Assembly (NCBI GenBank): GCA_021323855.1
Contig: JAJPKE010000023.1
Span: 185,511 to 249,510 of the forward strand
Reading direction: 5' to 3'
Source: Chloroflexota bacterium
Lineage (GTDB): Bacteria; Chloroflexota; Ktedonobacteria; Ktedonobacterales; JADMIN01
DNA: 64,000 nucleotides
The translations under genes were made by a program, and so were the position numbers. The notes beneath the pieces are model-generated. The model was given only the letters and a program-made list of their open reading frames with translations. It had not been told where the DNA came from and did no database searches. Below are positions 1 through 7,755 of the stretch, one piece after another. The stretch's first letter is position 1. Each line of letters starts with the position of its first letter.

Positions 1-823
1 CAATCTGGAAAAGGATGTTGTCTCTGGCCAGCGGGGCGCGCGCGGTGAAGTCGCCATTGGCGGCGCGCACGTGCGTTTCCAGAATCTGGTTGATGCCAAT
101 TTCGAGCTGCTGGCGTTGCGTGGCCAGCGCATGCTCTACCCGCGCCAATTCTTCTGCCTGGTCTGCGCGATTGACCTGCTCTTGGGTGCCGCGAACCCAG
201 AGGTAGCTGACAATGGCGACAATGACCAGCAGAGCAATCGGGCGGGCGATCAATGCAGCTAAACCGTTGGTTTGGATGTTTGCCGTGATGTCCGGGCTAT
301 GAGTTTGCACAAAGAAGTCAACCAAGATCAACACGCAATTCGCAGCAGCAATAAAGAATGCGGAGACGGGCGGTAGAATAGAGGCCCCGACGATCACGGT
401 GATGGCAAGCAGGTCATAACCTGGCAGGTCGAACATGCTAAGCCCGGCAGGTTCACTGGCGATAGAGCCGATGATAGCGCCGCTGATGAGGAATACGAGC
501 AAAATGCCAGCAGTGGTCGTCCACCCGCTGCGGTTGAACATGATGGCAAGAATCAGGCCGACAAACGCTACGGCAATAGCAGCTATGGTGCCTGTAGAAC
601 CAATAGCTACTGGGATAAGTAGCACGTCTGCAACCAATAAGCCTAAAATAATCCAGGAAGTAAGTCTGCTTCTTCTGGCGCGCTCTCGTTCTGGAACAGT
701 GGAGTAGTTTCCGGCGACGCCGGAACTCGTGAGCCTGAGCCACCAGTTATAGGTGGGCACCGGTCGCTGCCGCTCTTGTAAAGAGCCGAGAGTGTCTTGC
801 GCTGTTGGCCCTCGTGTATACAT
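1..823 (-). CDS. Six-TM membrane sensor-like protein, N-terminal part (cut by left edge)
   Basis: About 274 residues are visible; the frame stays open to the window edge, so the C-terminal output domain is missing. After a polar N-terminus of about 45 residues come roughly six hydrophobic segments (residues ~46-190), then a charged, coiled-coil-like stretch and a HAMP-like piece ending NGDFTARAPL just before the edge. This architecture is usual for a histidine kinase, a GGDEF protein or another signal transducer, but the decisive domain lies outside. The ATG at 823-821 is preceded by GGAGGAG with good spacing. It lies 88 bp downstream of the 912-2201 gene on the same strand, with a TATAAT-like -10 in the gap, so it may have its own promoter. 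Confidence 0.75.
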   Translation of the reverse strand, partial: MYTRGPTAQDTLGSLQERQRPVPTYNWWLRLTSSGVAGNYSTVPERERARRSRLTSWIILGLLVADVLLIPVAIGSTGTIAAIAVAFVGLILAIMFNRSGWTTTAGILLVFLISGAIIGSIASEPAGLSMFDLPGYDLLAITVIVGASILPPVSAFFIAAANCVLILVDFFVQTHSPDITANIQTNGLAALIARPIALLVIVAIVSYLWVRGTQEQVNRADQAEELARVEHALATQRQQLEIGINQILETHVRAANGDFTARAPLARDNILFQI

Positions 824-873
824 GCAGTCTCCTCCACTGCTTATCTCTAATATCTGCGATAATACAGACCTCT

Positions 874-879
874 ATTATA
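874..879 (-). promoter_or_regulatory. Possible -10 box for the sensor-like gene
   Basis: On the minus strand the sequence reads TATAAT, about 50 bp upstream of the ATG at 823. No good -35 lies 17 bp upstream (TCGTAT at best), so this is a weak call based on one perfect hexamer in a locally AT-rich gap. Confidence 0.3.
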
Positions 880-911
880 TCAGAGTCTCGCCGGGCATAC
901 GACACGAAAAA

Positions 912-2201
912 CTACCTGGCTGAAGATAACGCCGAAGACAATACAGCTTTTGCGGTAGATTGCCTCCCTTGATCTTCTCGTTTACCTGCTACTGATATCG
1001 CACGGTCGCCAAGTTGATGGTTACTCTCATCCGTCACATCGCCCTGCCAAACCCGTCGCACATCCTTCGCCTGCGCTTTGGGCAAAAAAGACGCTGGTTC
1101 GAGACGGCGTAAACCCTGTTGCGATGCGCGACGCCACTCTACGAGTGCCCGTCGTCGCTGGCTATCTGGCATCGTCAAGAGATCATTCAGCGCCTGGAAA
1201 TGTTCAGGATGGGTATGCAGATCATCGCTTGATACGACGAACGGCAAGAACTTCCCTTCGTCGTTCATACTTCTTTCCCAGTAGAAGGGTAAATGGTTGT
1301 GTAAAATAGGCGCGAACGGGGCGTAGAGTATAGGCATTCCCAGTTCACGTAGCACCTGCCTGGCCTCGAAATCTATACATCCGATCAAAGCCTTCAGATG
1401 CAAAGATGGGGCCACCAGCAAGCGATATATGGTGTAGACAGCCTCGACAACCGCTACCGCCGTAGCCGCCGAGGGCGCTGTCTGATTGCCAAGTAGACAA
1501 TGAAGCTCTCTGATTTCCTGTAATGGTATGGCCGCTAGCTTGGGAAGAGAGGAGAAGACATCCGGTCCGAACGATTCATATTCCGCCGGGAACAGCGGGC
1601 GCTCTTTGTCCTGCAATCGCAACGCCGAACTTTGTGGTCTCGACCACAGACGTTGGATTTTGCTTAACAGCCCAGAGCGATCCTCGCTCCATTGATCTTC
1701 CAACGCTGGGAGCATCGAAAAATAGGCGAGGATACGGCCATCTGCCGTGCCAACGAGCGCATGGAGTGTCTCAGCAGGCAACGTTTCAAAAGCGGGGTCT
1801 GTCCTGATCTGGTGTTTTAGGATGGTGTCAAGATCGTACCAGTGCCAGAGCAGGTACTGCTGAAATCGAAACTCTGCTAGTTGCTGCCGCTGTCCCTCGC
1901 TTAGCGTATCTTGTTGCAGCACCCGTACTGTCAGGCCAGAGGTGGGACGTTGCAGGCTGTACACCGGCGTTGCGCCATCCATCAATGGCCCGAAGAGGAG
2001 CAGCGCATAACGGGCTTCCTGTTGTCTTTGCCGAATTGCGTCCTCGTACCGTTGTACATAATATGCCGCTTGCCTGCCGATAAGAAGCGATTGCGATATT
2101 TGTGTTGATTGTACAGCCTGCCGGGCTGCGGGATGCCGGATTCCATCGGGACTAACCATGCCTCGCACATGTTCCTTTCCATAGTGACCAGGAGATGGCA
2201 C
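912..2201 (-). CDS. Unrecognised protein, possibly a GNAT/autoinducer-synthase-like acyltransferase
   Basis: A protein of up to 429 residues with no motif I can name firmly. What can be seen: a stretch around residues 90-165 (VRVLQQDTL, then FRFQQYLLWHWYD, then a segment ending DGRILAYFSM) followed by a later block near 235-300 (IRELHCLLG, a helix, CIDFEARQVLRELGMPILYAPF). That order resembles the GNAT-fold acyl-homoserine-lactone synthase/FeeM-type N-acyl amino acid synthase layout, but this is inference from spacing, not a motif match. The 429-residue form starts at a GTG without a Shine-Dalgarno; the GTG at 2168 or ATG at 2159, behind GGAAAGGA, are better starts. The partial membrane sensor follows 88 bp downstream. 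Confidence 0.6.
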   Translation of the reverse strand: MPSPGHYGKEHVRGMVSPDGIRHPAARQAVQSTQISQSLLIGRQAAYYVQRYEDAIRQRQQEARYALLLFGPLMDGATPVYSLQRPTSGLTVRVLQQDTLSEGQRQQLAEFRFQQYLLWHWYDLDTILKHQIRTDPAFETLPAETLHALVGTADGRILAYFSMLPALEDQWSEDRSGLLSKIQRLWSRPQSSALRLQDKERPLFPAEYESFGPDVFSSLPKLAAIPLQEIRELHCLLGNQTAPSAATAVAVVEAVYTIYRLLVAPSLHLKALIGCIDFEARQVLRELGMPILYAPFAPILHNHLPFYWERSMNDEGKFLPFVVSSDDLHTHPEHFQALNDLLTMPDSQRRRALVEWRRASQQGLRRLEPASFLPKAQAKDVRRVWQGDVTDESNHQLGDRAISVAGKREDQGRQSTAKAVLSSALSSAR

Positions 2202-2583
2202 ACGGAAATAAGCAGTTTGTACGAGAGTCTCGTAAACCGCTCCGTTGTTCCAAATGCGTGAGTTGTCTGAAATCCTGTCTACCGACCAGCGAACCTGATA
2301 TGTGATGGGTAGGGCATTTCACGCACTGTCTCTTCTGCTGTATGGTCCTACCTTAGCAATACACAATAGTCCTGTCCAGTTCCCTACACAATAGTACTGA
2401 TGCTGCTTGAATGACGATATCGCAGGTTGGCGTCCATGCACTTCCTGATTCCTTCGCTTGTTCCTGGCTTGGGCGCGCTCATATATGGTACACTTGTGGC
2501 ACATGGGCTATGTTAAGAAGAGCAGGCGGCACAATACTTCACGCTGCTTCAAGAATGCTGTTGAGGAAAGGATTATTTGCGCT
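2202..2583. other. Intergenic region between divergent genes
   Basis: About 380 bp separate the divergent genes starting near 2201 and at 2584. It is AT-richer than most of the window. The only clear structure is a pair of 11-bp direct repeats (2360-2395, listed separately). A frame running from 2458 into the downstream gene has no credible start signal, so I treat this stretch as promoter region for both sides. Confidence 0.5.
2360..2395. repeat. Direct repeat TACACAATAGT x2, 25-bp period
   Basis: TACACAATAGT occurs at 2360-2370 and again at 2385-2395. Its core TACACAA has the same 25-bp start-to-start spacing as two copies upstream of the CO dehydrogenase operon (23920 and 23945). It sits about 160-200 bp upstream of the minus-strand gene at 912-2201, so an operator is plausible but unproven. 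Confidence 0.5.
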
Positions 2584-3030
2584 ATGGCTACTGACGCCAT
2601 TACACTTCATTTGCCAGATGATCTCTATCATCGGCTCGAACGATTGGCGTCACTCACCAGGCAGCCACTGGAAGGATTGATTATCAGAACACTTTCCTCC
2701 AATCTCCCACCACTCCCAGATGATCTATCGCCAGCTACCCGCGACACATTGCAGGCGCTAGAACACCTGAGCAATGACGATCTCTGGCATACCACGAACG
2801 CCACCATGCCAACAAGCGAATACGAGCGGCTGACTACCCTTCGAGAACAACGCCATGAACGAACTCTCACAACGGAGGAACAGGCAGAACTCGATACCCT
2901 CATGCAAGCTGCCGATCTGCTGACATTACAGAAGGCGTATGCAGCCGTGCTACTCAAATGGCGTGGACAGCAACTTCCCCCTGTATCTGCTATGCCATAT
3001 TCCTCAGATATAGACTCGGAAAGTGTCTGA
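2584..3030 (+). CDS. Small ribbon-helix-helix-like protein (putative regulator or antitoxin)
   Basis: A 148-residue protein whose N-terminus (AITLHLPDDLYHRLERLASLTRQP) has the alternating strand and amphipathic helix pattern of CopG/MetJ-type ribbon-helix-helix DNA-binding domains. The rest is charged and helical, with heptad-like spacing around residues 80-125. I chose ATG 2584 because the family pattern begins right there and GAGGAAAGGA lies upstream; an upstream extension to 2458 reads like non-coding sequence. Its stop is 3 bp before the HNH endonuclease start, so the two are almost certainly co-transcribed, suggesting a regulator/nuclease or antitoxin/toxin-like pair. No partner function is shown by sequence alone. 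Confidence 0.7.
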   Translation: MATDAITLHLPDDLYHRLERLASLTRQPLEGLIIRTLSSNLPPLPDDLSPATRDTLQALEHLSNDDLWHTTNATMPTSEYERLTTLREQRHERTLTTEEQAELDTLMQAADLLTLQKAYAAVLLKWRGQQLPPVSAMPYSSDIDSESV

Positions 3031-3033
3031 GCA

Positions 3034-3504
3034 ATGTCCCGAACGTACATCCCTGCCGAATTGCGGCGTCAGGTACGTGTAGATGCAAATGCGCGTTGTG
3101 GATACTGCCATGCGCCGGAAGCATTTCTCGGCATGCCTTTGGATATCGAGCATATTATACCAGAAGCCATTGGTGGACCCACTGTGCGTGACAATCTCTG
3201 GCTAGCCTGCACACGCTGTAATGATTTCAAGGGTGATCGCACCGACGCTCCAGACCCAACAACTGGACAGATAGTTCCTCTCTTCAATCCGCGAGTGCAA
3301 AGCTGGATAGAACACTTCGCCTGGTCGCCTGATGGAACACGAATTATTGGGAGAACGGCCATAGGCCGCACAACAATTGAAGCACTACGGCTGAATAATG
3401 AATTTATCATTGTCGCACGCAGTTTTTGGGTAGAGGCCAGGCGTTGGCCGCCAGCAGATGATCTCCAAGCGGAATCGGAAAACGACCCTGATCCCTTACT
3501 GTAG
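3034..3504 (+). CDS. HNH endonuclease
   Basis: A 156-residue stand-alone HNH nuclease. It has the zinc-binding CGYC pair (residues ~22-25), the beta-beta-alpha-metal motif DIEHIIPEAIGG (His residues for metal and general base, ~37-48), the N of NLWLAC, and a second CTRC pair followed by NDFKGDR. All catalytic elements are intact. Families with this layout (McrA-like/HNH_5) nick or cut DNA. The ATG follows the preceding gene's stop by 3 bp. There is no attached restriction or phage domain, so its biological target is unknown. Confidence 0.88.
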   Translation: MSRTYIPAELRRQVRVDANARCGYCHAPEAFLGMPLDIEHIIPEAIGGPTVRDNLWLACTRCNDFKGDRTDAPDPTTGQIVPLFNPRVQSWIEHFAWSPDGTRIIGRTAIGRTTIEALRLNNEFIIVARSFWVEARRWPPADDLQAESENDPDPLL

Positions 3505-3544
3505 CCGTTGATCGTATTCACTTGGAACTGGCTAATATACCATC

Positions 3545-3586
3545 ATGATACCTCGCTAGCTATCAGATGCTATCGTATGGTATCAT
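3545..3586. terminator. Imperfect inverted repeat downstream of HNH gene
   Basis: ATGATACC (3545-3552) pairs with GGTATCAT (3579-3586) across a 26-nt loop that itself holds related ATGCTATC-like words. It sits 40 bp after the HNH stop and before the tRNA. There is no T-run, so terminator function is only a guess. Confidence 0.3.
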
Positions 3587-3632
3587 CACTATCAGCGGCA
3601 TCGCCTTCGTAATTGGCGTATTGCTGATATGC

Positions 3633-3707
3633 GGGCCTATAGCTCAGCGGCAGAGCGGACGGCTCATAACCGTTTGGTCGCAGGTTCGAATCCTGCTGGG
3701 CCCACCA
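3633..3707 (+). tRNA. tRNA-Met (anticodon CAT)
   Basis: A full cloverleaf can be folded: acceptor GGGCCTA with TGGGCCC, D-arm GCTC/GAGC, anticodon stem GACGG/CCGTT with loop CTCATAA, T-arm GCAGG-TTCGAAT-CCTGC, and an encoded CCA (3705-3707). The anticodon CAT is at 3665-3667. The 1-72 pair is a normal G-C and the anticodon stem lacks the three G-C pairs of an initiator, so this is elongator Met, or possibly the tRNA-Ile2 whose C34 is lysidinylated; the sequence does not settle that. Confidence 0.95.
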
Positions 3708-3729
3708 GCAACGATCACAAAAAACGTAT

Positions 3730-3774
3730 ACACGGCGGGGCGGCCTGAGATGAGACAGGCTACCCCGCCGCTGT
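3730..3774 (+). terminator. GC-rich hairpin between tRNA-Met and obg
   Basis: ACACGGCGGGG (3730-3740) pairs with CCCCGCCG-C-TGT (3763-3774) with one bulged C; inside it GCCTG (3743-3747) pairs with CAGGC (3756-3760). The stem is long and stable and is followed only by TTT. It could end tRNA transcription or act in the obg leader, 46 bp before the start codon. Confidence 0.55.
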
Positions 3775-3819
3775 GTTTGAGATGCGCAACCGGCGTTTCG
3801 TCATAAGGAGTACTCAACC

Positions 3820-5136
3820 GTGCAATTTTATGATCGAGCCAAGATATTTGTCACTGCAGGCAATGGTGGCAACGGCTCCAAGCATTTTCGCCGTGAAAAG
3901 TTTGTGCCGATGGGCGGGCCCGATGGCGGCGACGGCGGACGCGGCGGCAGCATCTACCTGGAAGCCGACGCCAGCCTCAATACGCTGGTAGACTTCCACT
4001 ATCATCCGCACCACAGAGCGAAGTCCGGCGGCAACGGCGGCGGCCAGAAGATGCACGGCGCGAAGGGCGACGACCTCGTGCTACATGTGCCAACGGGCAC
4101 CATCGTGCGCAACGCCGACACCGGCGCCCTGGTGGCGGACCTCACCGAACCCGGCCAGCGCGTGATGGTGGCGCGCGGCGGACGCGGCGGCCTGGGCAAC
4201 GTCCACTTCGCCACCTCCACGAATCAAGCGCCGCGTGAGGCGCAGCTTGGCGAGCCGGGCGAAGAGTTCACGCTGGAACTGGAACTCAAGTTGATTGCGG
4301 ATGTTGGGCTGGTCGGCTATCCGAACGCTGGCAAATCTACGCTGCTCTCCGTCGTCACGCAGGCGCGGCCAAAGATTGCCGACTATCCTTTCACTACGCT
4401 GGTGCCTAATCTTGGCGTCGCGCTGGTGGGCGACCCCACGCGCGGCAACAACTTCAGCAGCTTCGTCATCGCCGATATCCCCGGCCTGATCGAGGGCGCA
4501 GCGCAGGGCGTCGGTCTCGGCCATGAGTTCCTGCGCCATGTCGAACGCACACGCCTGCTGCTCCATCTGATTGACGGCCTCTCCGAACGCGACCCTTGGG
4601 AGGAGTTCACCGCCATCAACCGCGAATTGGAAGAATACAGCGCGGAACTGGCGACGCGCCCGCAGATTGTCGTCCTGACGAAGATTGATCTGCAAGAAGC
4701 GCGTGACAAATGGCCCGAACTGGAGCGACGTGCGCACGAGGCGGGACTGCCAGCAATGGCGATTTCTTCGGCCACGCGCGAAGGTGTGCAGGAGTTGATG
4801 AATCTGACGGCGAAGATGTTTGGCGAGATCAAGCTGGAAGAGGCAGAGCAGCAGAAGCGGCTGGCTGCCGAGGTACCGGCGACGGGTCCGGTGCTGCGTC
4901 CAGAACCGGAAGACGCCTTTATCATCGAGCAGATGGATGGCGGCTATCGCGTGCGCGGCAAGCGTGTGGAGCGGATGGTCGCCATGACGGACCCCGACAG
5001 CCCCGAAGGCATGGAGCGGCTGGAACGCCAGATGCGCAAGCTAGGCGTCTGGGAGGCATTGGAGCAGGCGGGAGTTGAGCCAGGAGACCTTGTGCGCTTC
5101 GGCAAGGTGGAGTTCTTCTGGGGCGAAGAGATGTAG
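3820..5136 (+). CDS. obg: GTPase Obg/CgtA
   Basis: A 438-residue Obg GTPase, a ribosome-associated protein of late 50S assembly and stress control. The glycine-rich Obg fold covers residues 1-158 (repeated GGxGG turns), the G domain follows with GYPNAGKST at 166-174, switch [11 protein letters not shown], and the LTKID specificity motif; the last ~80 residues form the OCT domain ([23 protein letters not shown]). It starts at GTG 3820, behind AAGGAG at 3805-3810; internal ATGs would remove the Obg fold. The length is normal for the OCT-bearing subfamily. It is followed 26 bp later by a MidA-type methyltransferase. Confidence 0.97.
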   Translation: MQFYDRAKIFVTAGNGGNGSKHFRREKFVPMGGPDGGDGGRGGSIYLEADASLNTLVDFHYHPHHRAKSGGNGGGQKMHGAKGDDLVLHVPTGTIVRNADTGALVADLTEPGQRVMVARGGRGGLGNVHFATSTNQAPREAQLGEPGEEFTLELELKLIADVGLVGYPNAGKSTLLSVVTQARPKIADYPFTTLVPNLGVALVGDPTRGNNFSSFVIADIPGLIEGAAQGVGLGHEFLRHVERTRLLLHLIDGLSERDPWEEFTAINRELEEYSAELATRPQIVVLTKIDLQEARDKWPELERRAHEAGLPAMAISSATREGVQELMNLTAKMFGEIKLEEAEQQKRLAAEVPATGPVLRPEPEDAFIIEQMDGGYRVRGKRVERMVAMTDPDSPEGMERLERQMRKLGVWEALEQAGVEPGDLVRFGKVEFFWGEEM

Positions 5137-5162
5137 CATGGTCAGGGCAATGTAGGGCGATC

Positions 5163-6383
5163 ATGGAAACGCTGGAAGACATTATCCGTGAGGAAATCTC
5201 GAGCGCGGGCGCCATCACCTTCGCGCGCTTCATGGAGCTGGCGCTCTATCATCCAACACTCGGCTACTATAGCGGCGGGGGCGTGGGACGCGAACCGCTA
5301 GGGTGGAGTGGGGACTATTTCACCAGTGGCGACGTGCATCCGCTCTGGGGCTGGTGCGTCGCACGCCAACTGCATCAGATGTGGCAACTGTTGGGGCAAC
5401 CGCCGCGCTTCGATGTCGTCGAGCCGGGGGCTGGGCGCGGGCTGCTGGCGCGCGATGTCTGGCGGTATGCCGTGGAGCAGGCGCCGGAATGGGGCGCTGC
5501 GCTGCGCTACACGTTGGTGGACCGCGCGCCCCCAGATTCGCCGCTGCGCCAGGCGCGCCAGCAGCGTCTCTTCGCCGAATTGAATGCGCTGGCCGTTCAC
5601 GATGGCGCTGTCTGGGTTGTCAATGACCTCGCCGATAGCGATCTGCCGGAACGCTTTACCGGCTGTGTCGTCTCGAATGAATTGGTGGATGCGCTGCCGG
5701 TGCATCTGCTGCAAAAGCAGGACGGCGCGCTGGCGGAAGTGTATGTGACGCTGGACGCAACGAGCGGACGGTTGGCTGAAACGCTGGCTGCGCCATCCTC
5801 GCCAGAACTGGCGGGCTATCTCGATCACTACAGCGTGCCCTGGCGCGACTATCCCGATGGTTGGCGCTGCGAGGTCTGCCTGGAAGCGGGCGCATGGCTG
5901 CGCGATGTGACGAATCGGCTGGGGCAGGGCTATACGCTGTTGATTGATTACGGCGATACAGCGACCGGCCTCTACACACGCGACCGCAGGCATGGGACGC
6001 TGGCGGTCTATACGCGCCACCAGATGAGCGAGCGCCTGCTGGCGCAGCCGGGACAGCAGGATATTACCGCGCACGTCAACTTTACGGCGCTGATCGAAGC
6101 TGGAGAGGACATTGGCCTCAACCTCATCGGGTTGACCACCCAGGCGGAATTTCTGCGCAAGTTGGGCATCCGCGAGGAGGCGGAGGCGCTGGCGAACCGG
6201 CTCTATCCCTACGCCAACAGCGAACGCCACACCGACCGTGGCCAGGCGGATTACCTACGCCAGCGCACGCTGCTCAGCGCCGTGGCAACGTTGCTCAATC
6301 CTGCTGGGCTTGGCGGCTTTCGCGTGCTGGCGCAGCAACGGGCGGTATCGGAGGCGGGCCAGCAACTTTTGGGCTTTCAGTAA
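5163..6383 (+). CDS. SAM-dependent methyltransferase, MidA/NDUFAF7 (COG1565) family
   Basis: This 406-residue protein matches the MidA family, whose mitochondrial member NDUFAF7 methylates an arginine of complex I. The family hallmarks are present: IREEISSAGAITFARFMELALYHPTLGYY at the N-terminus, GDYFTSGDVHPLWG, the SAM-binding VVEPGAGRGLLARDV (~residues 89-103), the VVSNELVDALPVHLL segment and LLIDYGD. It begins 26 bp after obg and is probably in the same transcript. The bacterial substrate is not known; a role in complex I assembly is possible but not shown here. The C-terminal half shows no added domain. Confidence 0.9.
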   Translation: METLEDIIREEISSAGAITFARFMELALYHPTLGYYSGGGVGREPLGWSGDYFTSGDVHPLWGWCVARQLHQMWQLLGQPPRFDVVEPGAGRGLLARDVWRYAVEQAPEWGAALRYTLVDRAPPDSPLRQARQQRLFAELNALAVHDGAVWVVNDLADSDLPERFTGCVVSNELVDALPVHLLQKQDGALAEVYVTLDATSGRLAETLAAPSSPELAGYLDHYSVPWRDYPDGWRCEVCLEAGAWLRDVTNRLGQGYTLLIDYGDTATGLYTRDRRHGTLAVYTRHQMSERLLAQPGQQDITAHVNFTALIEAGEDIGLNLIGLTTQAEFLRKLGIREEAEALANRLYPYANSERHTDRGQADYLRQRTLLSAVATLLNPAGLGGFRVLAQQRAVSEAGQQLLGFQ

Positions 6384-6408
6384 TGCTCCTCGGCTGTAAA
6401 CCAGCTAC

Positions 6409-6436
6409 ATAGCAACACGCCTCGCAGGTGTGCTAT
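6409..6436 (+). terminator. Imperfect hairpin after MidA-like gene
   Basis: ATAGCA (6409-6414) pairs with TGCTAT (6431-6436), with further imperfect pairing of CACGCCT with AGGTG inside and a CGC loop. It is 25 bp after the stop. No T-run is present, so confidence is modest. Confidence 0.4.
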
Positions 6437-6546
6437 CGTGACGAGCGGTAGCATGTACCACCGGAGTTGATGTAGCGCGGGACGGCCCAACGCGGGGCCA
6501 CGTCAGTACACTCAGTACCAATACGCAATGAGGAGCGTGACACCCA

Positions 6547-6888
6547 ATGGCAGCACCATCAATGGACAGCATCCCAGGCTCGTTCGCCGCACTCAAAGCG
6601 GCCTTCCTGCCGGAGAAGACCGCAAATGTAGACCGTACCATCCAGTTCGACTTCACCGGGCGCGAGGCCGGCACCTGGAACCTCATCGTGCGCAACGGCA
6701 CCCTCGAATACGGCGAAGGACCAGCGCAAACGCCCAACGCCACGATTACGGTGGACTCCGACGATTGGCTGAAGATTCTGCGCGGTGAACTGAACGCACC
6801 ATCGGCCTTCATGGGCGGCAAGCTGAAGGTTAGCCCGGCCTCCGCTGCGATGGATCTGATGTCGTTCCAGACCTGGTTCGCGCGCTAA
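6547..6888 (+). CDS. SCP2 sterol/lipid-binding domain protein
   Basis: A single-domain protein of 113 residues with the SCP2 fold pattern: a first helix (MDSIPGSFAALKAAFLP), strands carrying TIQFDFTGREAGTWNLIVRNGTLEYGEG, then PNATITVDSDDWLKILRGELNAPSAFMGGKLKVSPASAAMDLMSF. Members bind hydrophobic ligands such as fatty acyl chains in a tunnel; bacterial ligands are mostly unknown. ATG 6547 has GAGGAG about 12 bp upstream. It stands alone between two hairpins, so it is likely monocistronic. Confidence 0.88.
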   Translation: MAAPSMDSIPGSFAALKAAFLPEKTANVDRTIQFDFTGREAGTWNLIVRNGTLEYGEGPAQTPNATITVDSDDWLKILRGELNAPSAFMGGKLKVSPASAAMDLMSFQTWFAR

Positions 6889-6915
6889 CCGTGCGCCAAC
6901 GATACATGTCTCGAT

Positions 6916-6950
6916 GTTTGGGCCACTCCTCACAAGAGAGTGGCCCAAAC
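6916..6950 (+). terminator. Strong intrinsic terminator after the SCP2 gene
   Basis: A perfect 13-bp stem, GTTTGGGCCACTC (6916-6928) with GAGTGGCCCAAAC (6938-6950), closed by a 9-nt loop and followed by TTT. It lies 28 bp after the SCP2 stop codon. Confidence 0.8.
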
Positions 6951-7131
6951 TTTGCGAGCAAACATCTAGAGAATGTGGCGCAGGGGTGAATCTGTCGTGT
7001 ACGATATAGAGGTTGGGAACACAAGCAACACTCACGTTCCCGATGACACACTGCGGGTGTATGTGTTGAGTAGTGAGTGCGTTCGCGCCGGCTCGCCGTA
7101 GCGCCAAGATCAATTGCTGAGGAGTAGACGC

Positions 7132-7755
7132 ATGTCCATTCTCCAGCCACGTGAAGATCGCTTTTATCGCCTCTTCGATGATGCGGTTGCGAACGTGCGC
7201 AAAGGGGCGGAACTCTTGCTCGCCCTGCTACAGGACTATACCAATGTCGTGGAGAAGGCTAAAGTCATCAAAGAGGTGGAACACACCGGCGATGAACTGA
7301 CGCACGAAATTCACGAGCTACTGAACAAGGTGTTTGTGACGCCGATGGACCGCGAAGATATCGCTGATATCGCGTCGGCGCTGGACGATGTGTTGGACCG
7401 TGTAGAAGCGACCGCCGATGATTTCGTTCTCTGCGATATCCAGGAGCCAATGCCACCAGCGGTTGAAATGGCCAATATCATCGTTCAGGCAACGGAAAAA
7501 ATGCAGGAAGCGTTTGCCGCGCTTCGCCACATCAATAAGGACCGCGCGTTGATGCGCGAGCGGCTGACGGAGATACATACCCTAGAAAACACCGGCGATA
7601 CCATTCACCGCAACGCGCTACATGCTATGTTTCGCCAGCCGGACCCCATTCAGATCATCAAGTGGAAACAGGTCTACGATCATATGGAAAAGGCGATTGA
7701 CAGTTGCGAAGATGTCGCCGATGTGCTTCAGGGAGTGCTATTAAAGTATGCCTGA
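7132..7755 (+). CDS. DUF47/PhoU-like protein, accessory to PiT transporter
   Basis: A 207-residue all-helical DUF47 (COG1392) protein, related to PhoU. Signs are the N-terminal REDRFYRLFDDAVANVRKGAELL, the repeated conserved EVEHTGDELTHEIHELLNK and IHTLENTGDTIHRNALHAMF (the two pseudo-symmetric three-helix units that bind metal), and the C-terminal WKQVYDHMEKAIDSCEDVADVL. ATG 7132 follows GAGGAG; the earlier in-frame start at 7114 overlaps that site. It overlaps the following PiT gene by 8 bp, the usual pairing, and probably modulates low-affinity phosphate uptake. Confidence 0.93.
   Translation: MSILQPREDRFYRLFDDAVANVRKGAELLLALLQDYTNVVEKAKVIKEVEHTGDELTHEIHELLNKVFVTPMDREDIADIASALDDVLDRVEATADDFVLCDIQEPMPPAVEMANIIVQATEKMQEAFAALRHINKDRALMRERLTEIHTLENTGDTIHRNALHAMFRQPDPIQIIKWKQVYDHMEKAIDSCEDVADVLQGVLLKYA

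Noticed and set aside
3633..3707. Initiator tRNA
   Set aside because: The 1-72 position is a normal G-C pair and the anticodon stem lacks three consecutive G-C pairs, so the CAT tRNA is elongator Met or tRNA-Ile2.
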